In this document: in pieces, positions 41,357 to 48,585 of the stretch
How positions within the stretch are numbered: the first letter of the stretch is position 1
Layout of the letters: each line of letters opens with the position of its first letter
From: Deltaproteobacteria bacterium
GTDB lineage: Bacteria > Desulfobacterota > Desulfobacteria > Desulfobacterales > ETH-SRB1
Length of the DNA: 48,585 nt
Assembly: GCA_030262895.1 (NCBI GenBank)
Contig: JAJSZW010000012.1
Location: 1 to 48,585 of the forward strand
Direction of reading: 5' to 3'
Translations under genes and position numbers: made by a program
Notes under the pieces: model-generated
Told to the model about the DNA's origin: nothing
What the model saw: only the letters and a program-made list of their open reading frames with translations
Databases searched by the model: none

Positions 41357-42457
41357 ATGCTGATTAAAGATTTAAAGTTATCTTATATAAGATGTTTGTT
41401 AATTATAGTCTTTATAATTATTTTCACATATTCAATTTCACTAGGCAGCGATATAAGCAAACAGCAGGGGCCGCCGCCTGCCCCTGTTCGGGTTGCAATA
41501 GTTGAGAAAAACATGGTTTCAAACCAGTTGTCTTTGGTGGGTACTACAGAAGCGATTGCCCGCAGTACTGTGGCTGCGGAAGTGTCAGGCGTTGTGGAGT
41601 ATTATCCTGTAAAAGAGGGTGACTTTGTAAAAAAAGATGCGCTGCTTGTCAGGTTGAGATCAACTGAGCTAAAACTTCGGCTGAAGGGCGCTATTGCTGT
41701 ACGAGAGAGAATAAGAGCAAATCTTAAAAATGCTGAAAAGGAACTATCAAGATTCAGCAAGCTTAAAGAGACAGACAGTATAGCTGCGAGGCAATATGAT
41801 GAAGCGCTTTATAATCATAAGGCCCTTTTGCAGGAATTTTTACAAAAAGAGGCGGAAGTTGATCGTCTTGAATATGAGATTGAACAAAAAGAAGTCTTCG
41901 CGCCTTTTTCGGGTTTTATTGCCGAGGAATACACCCAGGTCGGCGAGTGGATAGATAATGGAGGACCTGTAGTAAGGCTGGTTGATCTGGAACAAATTCG
42001 TATAACAGTTGATGTGCCTGAACGTTATGTAGTTATGCTTTCCCTCCAAAGCGAAGTCATGGTGATGATAAAGAGTTTAACAAATAATTTTTTTTCCGGC
42101 AGAATATACGCAGTACTTCCTTATGGAGATAGAAATGCCAGAACTTTTCCGGTAAGGATAAATCTTGACAACCCAGGCTATAAGATAAAGAGCGGGATGG
42201 AGGCAATAATTACCTTTAATCTTACCGGCACACAGAGCGCTTTGCTTATACCAAAGGATGCAGTAGTTACCGCAGGAACCAGCAGACTGGTTTTTTTATT
42301 ATCGGATAATAAGGTTATGCCTGTAAATGTAGAAATTGTCGGCTATTATGATGGAAATGTAGCTGTCAAAGGGGAATTGAAGCCTGGCGATAAGGTTGTT
42401 ATAAGGGGAAATGAACGTCTCATGCCAGGCCAGACCGTGTTAGTTCTGGAAAAATAG
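41357..42457 (+). CDS. RND efflux periplasmic adaptor (membrane fusion protein)
   Basis: The 366-residue protein has an N-terminal signal/anchor (LLIIVFIIIFTYSISLG). A lipoyl/barrel-sandwich domain split by a coiled-coil hairpin follows: ARSTVAAEVSGVVEYYPVKE, then ERIRANLKNAEKELSRFSKL, then EVFAPFSGFIAEEYTQVGEW. Next come beta-barrel and membrane-proximal parts, to GDKVVIRGNERLMPGQTV. The adaptor links the inner-membrane pump encoded 190 bases downstream to an outer-membrane channel that is not in the window. GAGGT precedes the ATG. Confidence 0.92.
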   Translation: MLIKDLKLSYIRCLLIIVFIIIFTYSISLGSDISKQQGPPPAPVRVAIVEKNMVSNQLSLVGTTEAIARSTVAAEVSGVVEYYPVKEGDFVKKDALLVRLRSTELKLRLKGAIAVRERIRANLKNAEKELSRFSKLKETDSIAARQYDEALYNHKALLQEFLQKEAEVDRLEYEIEQKEVFAPFSGFIAEEYTQVGEWIDNGGPVVRLVDLEQIRITVDVPERYVVMLSLQSEVMVMIKSLTNNFFSGRIYAVLPYGDRNARTFPVRINLDNPGYKIKSGMEAIITFNLTGTQSALLIPKDAVVTAGTSRLVFLLSDNKVMPVNVEIVGYYDGNVAVKGELKPGDKVVIRGNERLMPGQTVLVLEK

Positions 42458-42647
42458 TAACTGCTCACGGTTCACGGTTCAAAGTATAGTAACTAGTAGG
42501 CAGTAAGCAGTAAACAGCAAACTAATGACCAAATTGAAGATTGAAGGAATTCCGTCAATTTTTAAAAAGAAACAGAGCGAAGCGATTCCATAAATATTCA
42601 ATATTCAATCGACAATATTCAATCCAATGATCAATACCTAATACCCA

Positions 42648-45600
42648 ATGAAACTGGTTGAAACTTCCATAAAAAAACCTGTTACCGTTACTGTCGGAGC
42701 AATACTGCTTATACTCTTTGGTTTTATTTCGCTTTTCAGGATCCCGATTCAACTTACCCCCAATGTAGATCTGCCCGAAATATCTGTCGAAACCATATGG
42801 CGTGGTGCAAGTCCTTTAGAAGTTGAACGTGAAATTATAGATGCTCAGGAGGAAGAGCTCAAGAATCTTGAGGGGCTTGAGGAGATGAACAGTGAAAGCC
42901 TTGATGGGCAGGCTTATATTAATCTGATGTTCGAGATTGGAACAGATACGGATGAGGCTCTGCTCAGGGTATCCAACAAACTTGAACAGGTAAAGGAATA
43001 TCCTGACAATGTGGAAAAGCCAGTTATAAAATCCGGCGGCAGGCATGAACAGGCAATAGCCTGGATAATATTACGTTCTCTTGAGGGATATAAAGGAGTA
43101 TTAAAACAGGAATACGATTTTATAGATGACCATATAAAGCCTCGCATCGAAAGGATTTCCGGGGTAGCGTCTTCAAACATTTATGGAGGGCTGGAGAGGG
43201 AGCTTCAGGTCATTGTTGATCCGGAAGCTCTTGCTGCGCGCAAAATAACTATTCCAGAGCTGACGAGAGCGCTCGATATAGAAAATAAAAATATAAGCGC
43301 CGGGAATTTCGATGAAGGTAAACGTCGTTATATTGCAAGAACAGTAGGCGAATATGAGTCTGTTGAAGATGTTTCTAAAGTTATAATAAAAAGGGTAAAC
43401 AGCATACCTATAACAGTTGGAGATGTTGCCAGGGTTGAACTTGGTTATGAAGACATGGATCTGGTTGTGAGACAAGAAGGAGTTTCAACCATTGTCTTGA
43501 ATGCAGTTCGAGAACCGGGTTCCAATGTCCTGGTTGTTATGGAAAGATTGAGGGATACTCTCAAGGAGTTAAATAACGGCATATTAAAGGAAAGAGGTCT
43601 TAAACTGGAACAGGCCTATGATGAAACCAACTACATTTATAGCGCTATCAACCTTGTAAGAAATAATATTTATTTGGGTGGCACGCTTGCAATCACGGTT
43701 CTCCTGTTGTTTTTACGTAATTTTGCCAGCACCATTATAATTGCTGTTGCTATTCCGATGAGCGTAATAGGAACTTTTCTTATTATGACTCTTTTGGGAC
43801 GGAATATTAATGTGGTTAGCCTGGCTGGTTTAAGCTTTGCCGTTGGGATGATAGTTGATAACTCTATTGTTGTTTTTGAAAATATATTCCGTCACATGGA
43901 AATGGGCAAGTCTCGTTTAAAGGCCGCACATGATGGCACAGTTGAGGTGTGGGGGGCTGTTCTGGCCAGTACTTTGACTACGGTTGCGGTTTTTCTTCCT
44001 ATTGTATTTGTTCAGGAGGAGGCGGGTCAGCTTTTCCGCGATATTGCCATAGCTATCAGCAGTGCCGTTATTTTGAGTCTGATTATTTCCATAACAGTCA
44101 TTCCTATGCTTTCTGCAAGAATATTGGGAAAAGTTAAGCAAAAATCTCCGGCAAAAAACAGGCGATGGGCTATTTTCAGCATAGCTCAGGGATTTGTTGA
44201 GGCTATAACAAGGTTTGTTTACTGGATGTGTGGCCGTGTAACAGCTCGTATAGCCGTAATCGTTATTATGGTGTCTTTATCCATAGGTTTTGCATGGGCA
44301 TTAGCTCCAAAGACAGAATACCTGCCTGAGGGTAACCGGGAAATTTTGTTCGGTATTCTTCTGCCGCCACCGGGATATAATTTAGGTGAGCTTGAAAATA
44401 TAGCGGAAACAGTAGAGGCAGATATTCTTCCATTAATTGAACATAACGGAAAAAGTGAAGCAGCAGAAAAACTTAATCTGCCTCCGGTAAAAGTTTTTTT
44501 CTATGTTGCATGGGGGCAGCAGGTATTTATGGGGATTGTTTCAAAAATTCAGGAGAGGACAAGAGAACTTCTTCCATACGTGTACAATGTACTTGGGAAA
44601 ATTCCGGGCATGATTGCGATTGTTCAGCAGCCCGGCCTTTTTTCCCGCGGAATAGGCGAAGGCAGATCTGTTGAAATACAGATAAAAGGCCCAGATCTAT
44701 CTCAACTAATAAACCTCGGGAAACAGATATTTGATGGTGTCGCCCAGGTAATCCCCGGAGCCCAGATAAGGCCAATACCAGGCCTTGATCTTGGGAATCC
44801 TGAAATACAAGTTGTTCCGAACCGGGACAGGTTAACTCGTGTAGGAATGACAACTTATGATCTTGGCTTAACTTTAGATGCATTGGTGGATGGAGTTAAA
44901 GCCAGTAATTACCGTCTTTACGGAAATGAGATTGATTTGGTAGTAAAAAGCAAAGGGAATATGCTTGAGCGGACTCAGGATTTTGCCGGTTTGCCGGTAA
45001 TTGCCCCCACTGGAGAGAGAGTTACTTTGGGCTCTCTGGCTGATATAAGTCTGGAAGAAGGGCCTACCCAGATTAATCACATAGACTCACAGCGTTCAAT
45101 AACCATAATGGTTATTCCACCAAGAGAAATGCCTTTAGAGGCTACAATGGAGATTATTAGTGAAAAGGTAGTTGAACCGATACGTCAGAGCGGTATGCTT
45201 TCCAGCCTCTATAGTATTGAGCTTGGTGGTACAGCAGATGACCTGACAAAAACAAGACAAGCCCTTATGTGGAACTTTATTTTGGCAATAGTTATAAGCT
45301 ACCTGCTTATGTCCGCCTTGTTTGAAAATTTTTTCTATCCCTTTATCATCATGTTCAGCGTACCCCTGGCCGCAGCCGGCGGATTTGTCGGGATATTTCT
45401 AGTAAATCTTTTTATCACCTATCAGGCCCTCGACATTATTACTATGCTGGGTTTTATAATACTGGTCGGTATAGTGGTAAATAACGCTATTCTTATTGTA
45501 CATCAAACCCTGAATAATATTCGTGAAGCAAAGATGGCCCCTCGTGAAGCAATTACGCACTCCGTACGTACGCGTATCAGGCCGATATACATGAGCAGTA

Positions 45601-45815
45601 TTACTACGGTATTTGCAATGTTTCCACTGGTGGTATCCCCCGGTGCAGGCTCCGAGTTTTACCGTGGGCTGGGAAGCGTGGTGCTCGGAGGCCTTCTTGT
45701 TTCAACAATTTTTACGATGTTTTTGATACCGGCGCTTCTCAGCCTTACCTTCGATGCCGCAAGCAAGTTCAGAAATTTAATAAAGTCAGGTTGGTTAGGA
45801 ACGGGGACAAAATAA
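42648..45815 (+). CDS. RND-family efflux transporter, inner-membrane pump
   Basis: The 1055-residue protein is a full-length AcrB/MexB-type antiporter, with start MKLVETSIKKPVTVTV, two sets of membrane helices and two large periplasmic loops. The helix-4 region reads GMIVDNSIVVFENI, with one Asp where AcrB has an Asp pair, as in several uncharacterised RND groups. The last codons (GTGTK then TAA) are supplied by the family-2 element. The leader at 42460-42647 is repeat-rich (GGTTCACGG strings, AATATTCAAT runs), and no clear ribosome site is seen. Confidence 0.93.
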   Translation: MKLVETSIKKPVTVTVGAILLILFGFISLFRIPIQLTPNVDLPEISVETIWRGASPLEVEREIIDAQEEELKNLEGLEEMNSESLDGQAYINLMFEIGTDTDEALLRVSNKLEQVKEYPDNVEKPVIKSGGRHEQAIAWIILRSLEGYKGVLKQEYDFIDDHIKPRIERISGVASSNIYGGLERELQVIVDPEALAARKITIPELTRALDIENKNISAGNFDEGKRRYIARTVGEYESVEDVSKVIIKRVNSIPITVGDVARVELGYEDMDLVVRQEGVSTIVLNAVREPGSNVLVVMERLRDTLKELNNGILKERGLKLEQAYDETNYIYSAINLVRNNIYLGGTLAITVLLLFLRNFASTIIIAVAIPMSVIGTFLIMTLLGRNINVVSLAGLSFAVGMIVDNSIVVFENIFRHMEMGKSRLKAAHDGTVEVWGAVLASTLTTVAVFLPIVFVQEEAGQLFRDIAIAISSAVILSLIISITVIPMLSARILGKVKQKSPAKNRRWAIFSIAQGFVEAITRFVYWMCGRVTARIAVIVIMVSLSIGFAWALAPKTEYLPEGNREILFGILLPPPGYNLGELENIAETVEADILPLIEHNGKSEAAEKLNLPPVKVFFYVAWGQQVFMGIVSKIQERTRELLPYVYNVLGKIPGMIAIVQQPGLFSRGIGEGRSVEIQIKGPDLSQLINLGKQIFDGVAQVIPGAQIRPIPGLDLGNPEIQVVPNRDRLTRVGMTTYDLGLTLDALVDGVKASNYRLYGNEIDLVVKSKGNMLERTQDFAGLPVIAPTGERVTLGSLADISLEEGPTQINHIDSQRSITIMVIPPREMPLEATMEIISEKVVEPIRQSGMLSSLYSIELGGTADDLTKTRQALMWNFILAIVISYLLMSALFENFFYPFIIMFSVPLAAAGGFVGIFLVNLFITYQALDIITMLGFIILVGIVVNNAILIVHQTLNNIREAKMAPREAITHSVRTRIRPIYMSSITTVFAMFPLVVSPGAGSEFYRGLGSVVLGGLLVSTIFTMFLIPALLSLTFDAASKFRNLIKSGWLGTGTK

Positions 45816-45978
45816 CTTCCCCAAGTAGGCGCATAGATTTGGGGCAAATTTGTTCGATCTCAAATCACAAAAGTTGATGGAATAGCGGGCTATTTTGATA
45901 TTTTTGTGATTTGAAATCGGGCAAAGGTGGCCTGAAGCTGTGATGCATAGTTGGGGAAGTTATTTTGTCCCCGTTCCT
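45797..45978. repeat. Family-2 palindromic element, copy 2, supplying a gene's 3' end
   Basis: This 182-bp element has perfect 28-bp terminal arms (AGGAACGGGGACAAAATAAC ...). Its left arm encodes the last five residues and the stop codon (45813-45815) of the RND pump. Changes relative to the copy at 29512 are paired across both the outer arms and the inner stem. It occupies the gap between the convergent RND and CDF genes and could serve as a bidirectional terminator. Confidence 0.9.
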
Positions 45979-45999
45979 TAGGCTGAAGATTGCCTTTCG

Positions 46000-47271
46000 T
46001 CAACTCTGGTCGCTGACCACTTGCTTTCTAAAGAAGTCAATCACTTCACTCAACCGGCCGGCCGTAGATACTTGTAACTCTACCCCGGCATCAGCGAAAA
46101 CGTATGCAGGCCCTCTTTTATGTAAATCCTCTTTTACCACCACCACGTCAACTTTATGCTCAACCAGCCACTCGGCCACGCGAATTCCTTTGGCCTTAGG
46201 GACCTTAGTATGCGGATTGGTCACTACCTCCTGCCGTTCAATGTTCCCGTCAGCCAAACGCAAGAGTAGCACGGCAAAGTATGGTGCTTCTCCAAAATGA
46301 GTGCTGACCTGACCCGCAGTATCTATCAGAGGTACTGCAATACGCAGATGTTCACGCACCTGGGGCTCATAGTGAATTACCACCCGCTCTACCAGGGGCA
46401 TCTGTTTTCTGATGTCCGCTTCGATATGTTGACTGATTGCATGGGCTTTTTTCAGATTGCCGGTACGCAAAACCACCTCTGTTTCCAGGAAGCGGTAACG
46501 GCCTGCGTTCCTGCCCGCCAGCCGTCGAATCTCCGTTACCATTGGTTGTGACTCGATAATTTTTCGTATCTGTTTCAGCGTTTCAGGGTCAAGGGAGGCA
46601 TCGAGGAGCACGCGCATTCCATCGGAAAGTATCTGCCATCCGGCATAGCCGATAAAAACAAGTACCAGTCCTGCTGCAATGTGATCTATGGTTATTCCAA
46701 AAAAATCTATATTCAATCCAAAATAGTGAAGTCCCACTGCCAGCACCACCACCAGTGAAGAGAGCACATCAACCTGACGATGGCGGCCCTCGGCAATCAA
46801 GGTGGGTGACTTCGTGCGCTTGCCTGCAGAAATCGCATACTGTCCAAACAAAAACGTGATCAATATTCCCGCTGATAACCAGCCGATGAGCCCCAACGTA
46901 ATAGTCGGCGGTTCTGCACCTGGTGAGAGAATGTTGCGGACGATTTCGTATCCTGCAAAAAAGATGAATATCGCCATAATCACCGAGATTACATTTTCAA
47001 TCTTGTACAATCCGTACGGAAACGTGGGACTTTTGCGGGTCGATAATTTTAGGCCGCCTAATATAGTGAGAGAAGCGACAGAATCAGTTGCGGAGTCGAT
47101 CGCACTTGCGGCAACGGCCAGGCTGCCCGAAAAGTATGCGAGTACGCCTTTGATTCCTGTGAGCACAAAGTTAATGAGTAACGCATAAAGAGCTACCCGC
47201 TCAATCTGTTTGGCTTCTTTGGTAAGAGCATTGTTCTTCCTGTCGTCAGTATGTATTTCTGAATTCTTCAC
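46000..47271 (-). CDS. CDF metal-cation transporter fused to NifX/NafY-like domain
   Basis: The first 230 or so residues are a cation diffusion facilitator with six helices (AASAIDSATDSVASLTILGG and LIAEGRHRQVDVLSSLV hold metal-site Asp and His residues). A cytosolic CDF C-domain follows, with RTGNLKKAHAISQHIEADIR. A dinitrogenase Fe-Mo-cofactor-type (NifX/NafY/VnfX) domain ends the protein (about residues 300-415, IAVPLIDTAGQVSTHFGEAP). CDFs export Zn, Fe or Mn; the extra domain may bind a metal cluster. Start is a GTG behind AAGGTGATC. It is 15 bases downstream of a ferredoxin gene. Confidence 0.9.
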   Translation of the reverse strand: MKNSEIHTDDRKNNALTKEAKQIERVALYALLINFVLTGIKGVLAYFSGSLAVAASAIDSATDSVASLTILGGLKLSTRKSPTFPYGLYKIENVISVIMAIFIFFAGYEIVRNILSPGAEPPTITLGLIGWLSAGILITFLFGQYAISAGKRTKSPTLIAEGRHRQVDVLSSLVVVLAVGLHYFGLNIDFFGITIDHIAAGLVLVFIGYAGWQILSDGMRVLLDASLDPETLKQIRKIIESQPMVTEIRRLAGRNAGRYRFLETEVVLRTGNLKKAHAISQHIEADIRKQMPLVERVVIHYEPQVREHLRIAVPLIDTAGQVSTHFGEAPYFAVLLLRLADGNIERQEVVTNPHTKVPKAKGIRVAEWLVEHKVDVVVVKEDLHKRGPAYVFADAGVELQVSTAGRLSEVIDFFRKQVVSDQS

Positions 47272-47286
47272 AGACGATCACCTTTT

Positions 47287-47670
47287 TTATGAGTTCGCAG
47301 AGGATGCGGCACTTCCGGCTATGCCGGCTTTTAAAGCTTTCAGTTTTTCAATGGTAAATTCGGTTACCTTTCGTTCTTTGTTGAAATAACGTATCATACG
47401 CTCTATAAACGCCTGCCGCTCAGCAGAGGTATCATAGTATTCTAAAAGTCTACGGGTTTTTTCGAGATTCTCCTCTACCTGCTCCGGAATTTTTTCACCG
47501 TCATGTCGCACTGCTTCCTCAGGACAAACATCATGGCACTTTCCACAACGAATACATGACTCTTCGTCGATCTGAGCCTTGTCCATTTCATTGAGCGTGA
47601 TCACCCCAACCGGACATTCATCCATACAAATGCCGCAGCCATTGCACATTTCCTGATTAACCCATGGCAT
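47287..47670 (-). CDS. 2[4Fe-4S] ferredoxin
   Basis: The protein of about 127 residues has two cluster sites near the N terminus, CNGCGICMDECP and CIRCGKCHDVCP. A charged helical tail of about 70 residues of unknown purpose follows. The ATG at 47670 is preferred: the GTG at 47679 overlaps the AAAGGAGGTGA ribosome site that serves it. It lies between the DUF89 and CDF-NifX genes on the same strand; the three may form one operon for metal or cofactor handling. Confidence 0.92.
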   Translation of the reverse strand: MPWVNQEMCNGCGICMDECPVGVITLNEMDKAQIDEESCIRCGKCHDVCPEEAVRHDGEKIPEQVEENLEKTRRLLEYYDTSAERQAFIERMIRYFNKERKVTEFTIEKLKALKAGIAGSAASSANS

Positions 47671-47689
47671 TTCTATCACCTCCTTTATA

Positions 47690-47704
47690 CCTAAGTTGAG
47701 CGAT
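47690..47704. repeat. Family-1 element, single-end remnant
   Basis: CCTAAGTTGAGCGAT preserves one terminal repeat, preceded by TTATA (47685-47689), the same flank as at 27340. The interior and other end are missing. Read on the minus strand, this remnant encodes the last few residues and the stop of the DUF89 protein. Confidence 0.7.
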
Positions 47705-48572
47705 CATAGTCCTTGCTGCCCCTGGCGCTTCTGAGGAAGACCAGACTTCCCTTTTCACAGCCGATGTGGTGAGCGATGACCGGACACTTTGCTTTGAGCA
47801 CGAAAAAGATGTCTTTTTTAACATCACTGAGTGTCTCGTAGTTTCCCTGCCCCTTGGCTATGATCAGATCAGCGTTTTCAAACCGCCGTTTAAATCCTTC
47901 CGAACATTCACCCAGGATGGTCCCGGGGGCGTCAGAACCGTTATCAATAACTTCAACAAGATCAGCTATGCCTGTCGCCCGGGCGTCAGCAAGGCAAGCA
48001 TCGTTAATGACCGGACTCCCCTTCACTACAAGGGTTATTTTCTCGAGCGGCATTTGCTCGATCAGCAAGCGGTCAAAAACAATTTCCCCGGCGTTGTCCG
48101 CCAGATAGAGAATATCTTTCGCCTCAGATACCGCTTCGCGAAACTCCTCCGGATCTCCTGCAAGCGGCGCTGTCAACGCATGCTCAATTGAATTGTGAAC
48201 CAGAGTCTCGTTTATATGATGATTTACACCAGAATCGATGATATTACCCGCAATCGCCAGGCGAATTGCCGTATCCAATGGCTCGATAGACCGCTCGATC
48301 CGCTCTTTGAGCTCTGGATAAAGCTCTAAAGCGAAATAGTTGAAACGATCCTTGATGTCACGGTACGGGTCGTTGTCGCCTGTCATCTGACGAATCATGC
48401 GGTGGATACGTTGAGCCATAAGCGGGGGAGATTCTCGCAGATTCAGTTCGCTTGACGCGCGCAATACCTTACGGATGACTTGCTCGTGGATCGCCTTATC
48501 ATCAGTTGTAAGCCTGGCAGCCTCAAGAGTCTGTCGGAGAAGGCATGGAATACATTCAAAATAGGTTTTCAT
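47691..48572 (-). CDS. DUF89/ARMT1-like metal-dependent phosphatase
   Basis: The 293-residue protein matches the DUF89 family, with N-terminal YFECIPCLLRQTLEAARL (its Cys pair is typical of the archaeal/bacterial branch). The metal-binding block DILYLADNAGEIVFDRLLIE and GNYETLSDVKKDIFFVLKAK also match. Family members are proposed to clear damaged phosphometabolites. The final residues (DRST) come from the family-1 remnant. It heads the ferredoxin-CDF gene set, and its ATG is 13 bases from the window edge, so any upstream partner is not visible. Confidence 0.9.
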   Translation of the reverse strand: MKTYFECIPCLLRQTLEAARLTTDDKAIHEQVIRKVLRASSELNLRESPPLMAQRIHRMIRQMTGDNDPYRDIKDRFNYFALELYPELKERIERSIEPLDTAIRLAIAGNIIDSGVNHHINETLVHNSIEHALTAPLAGDPEEFREAVSEAKDILYLADNAGEIVFDRLLIEQMPLEKITLVVKGSPVINDACLADARATGIADLVEVIDNGSDAPGTILGECSEGFKRRFENADLIIAKGQGNYETLSDVKKDIFFVLKAKCPVIAHHIGCEKGSLVFLRSARGSKDYDRST

Positions 48573-48585
48573 AATTCACACCCAG

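Noticed and set aside
46000..47271. Nitrogenase gene cluster
   Set aside because: Only a NifX-like domain fused to a transporter is present; no nif structural or assembly genes are in the window.

Overview
This looks like a chromosomal segment from an anaerobic, Gram-negative Desulfobacterota bacterium, probably a Desulfobacterales-type sulfate reducer or syntroph. The assignment is inferred from the variant cytochrome c maturation system with a CxxxY CcmE, a ThrH-type homoserine phosphotransferase, a CooC-type ATPase, very large multiheme cytochromes, and many short palindromic elements between genes. No 16S rRNA, tRNA or CRISPR array was found, so this rests on gene content only.

Layout. 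(1) 1-6.2 kb is housekeeping: a YbgC-like thioesterase, thrH and hom on the minus strand, then purM and lptD on the plus strand. (2) 6.4-9.6 kb holds two related periplasmic or lipoprotein cytochromes with 12 heme-motif positions each, a strong terminator, a decayed TPR-gene fragment, and a divergent OmcS-like cytochrome behind tandem sigma-54-type promoters. (3) 10.0-16.4 kb is a ccmABCDEF cluster for heme export and attachment, with no ccmG or ccmH, followed by a beta-CASP RNase-like gene. (4) 16.5-21.5 kb has two more OmcS-like cytochromes, a PilZ-like remnant, a LuxR-type regulator with a degenerate receiver domain, and a third 12-heme lipoprotein. (5) 21.6-37.5 kb is a minus-strand gene train of about 16 kb. 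In transcription order it encodes an NHL propeller, a YVTN propeller lipoprotein, an outer-membrane beta-barrel with a discoidin-like insert, three CsgG-like proteins, a membrane-anchored pentaheme protein with an FN3-like domain, a HAMP membrane protein, a PpiC/SurA-type prolyl isomerase, a 26-heme lipoprotein, a 16-heme protein and a second NHL propeller. (6) 37.7-48.6 kb holds a Ski2-like helicase, CooC, an RND efflux pair, a CDF metal transporter fused to a NifX-like domain, a ferredoxin and a DUF89 protein.

How it fits together. The window encodes 99 canonical CxxCH motifs plus four atypical ones (CX3CH, CX4CH, CX5CH, CxxCK). The ccm cluster would attach the hemes and the PpiC protein would help fold the cytochromes. 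The barrel, the 26-heme lipoprotein and the 16-heme protein could form a porin-cytochrome conduit across the outer membrane. The three OmcS-like proteins could carry electrons outside the cell, possibly as filaments. I read the region as an extracellular electron transfer island. The operon resembles Geobacter-type and syntrophic-SRB porin-cytochrome conduits in principle, but its CsgG-like trio and the discoidin insert in the barrel are distinctive.

A second theme is repeats. At least five kinds of palindromic MITE-like element sit between genes, and several end exactly in the stop codons of flanking genes. One family shows 5-bp target duplications that contain TAA on one strand. Another shows compensatory base changes between its two copies, which suggests the hairpin is conserved.
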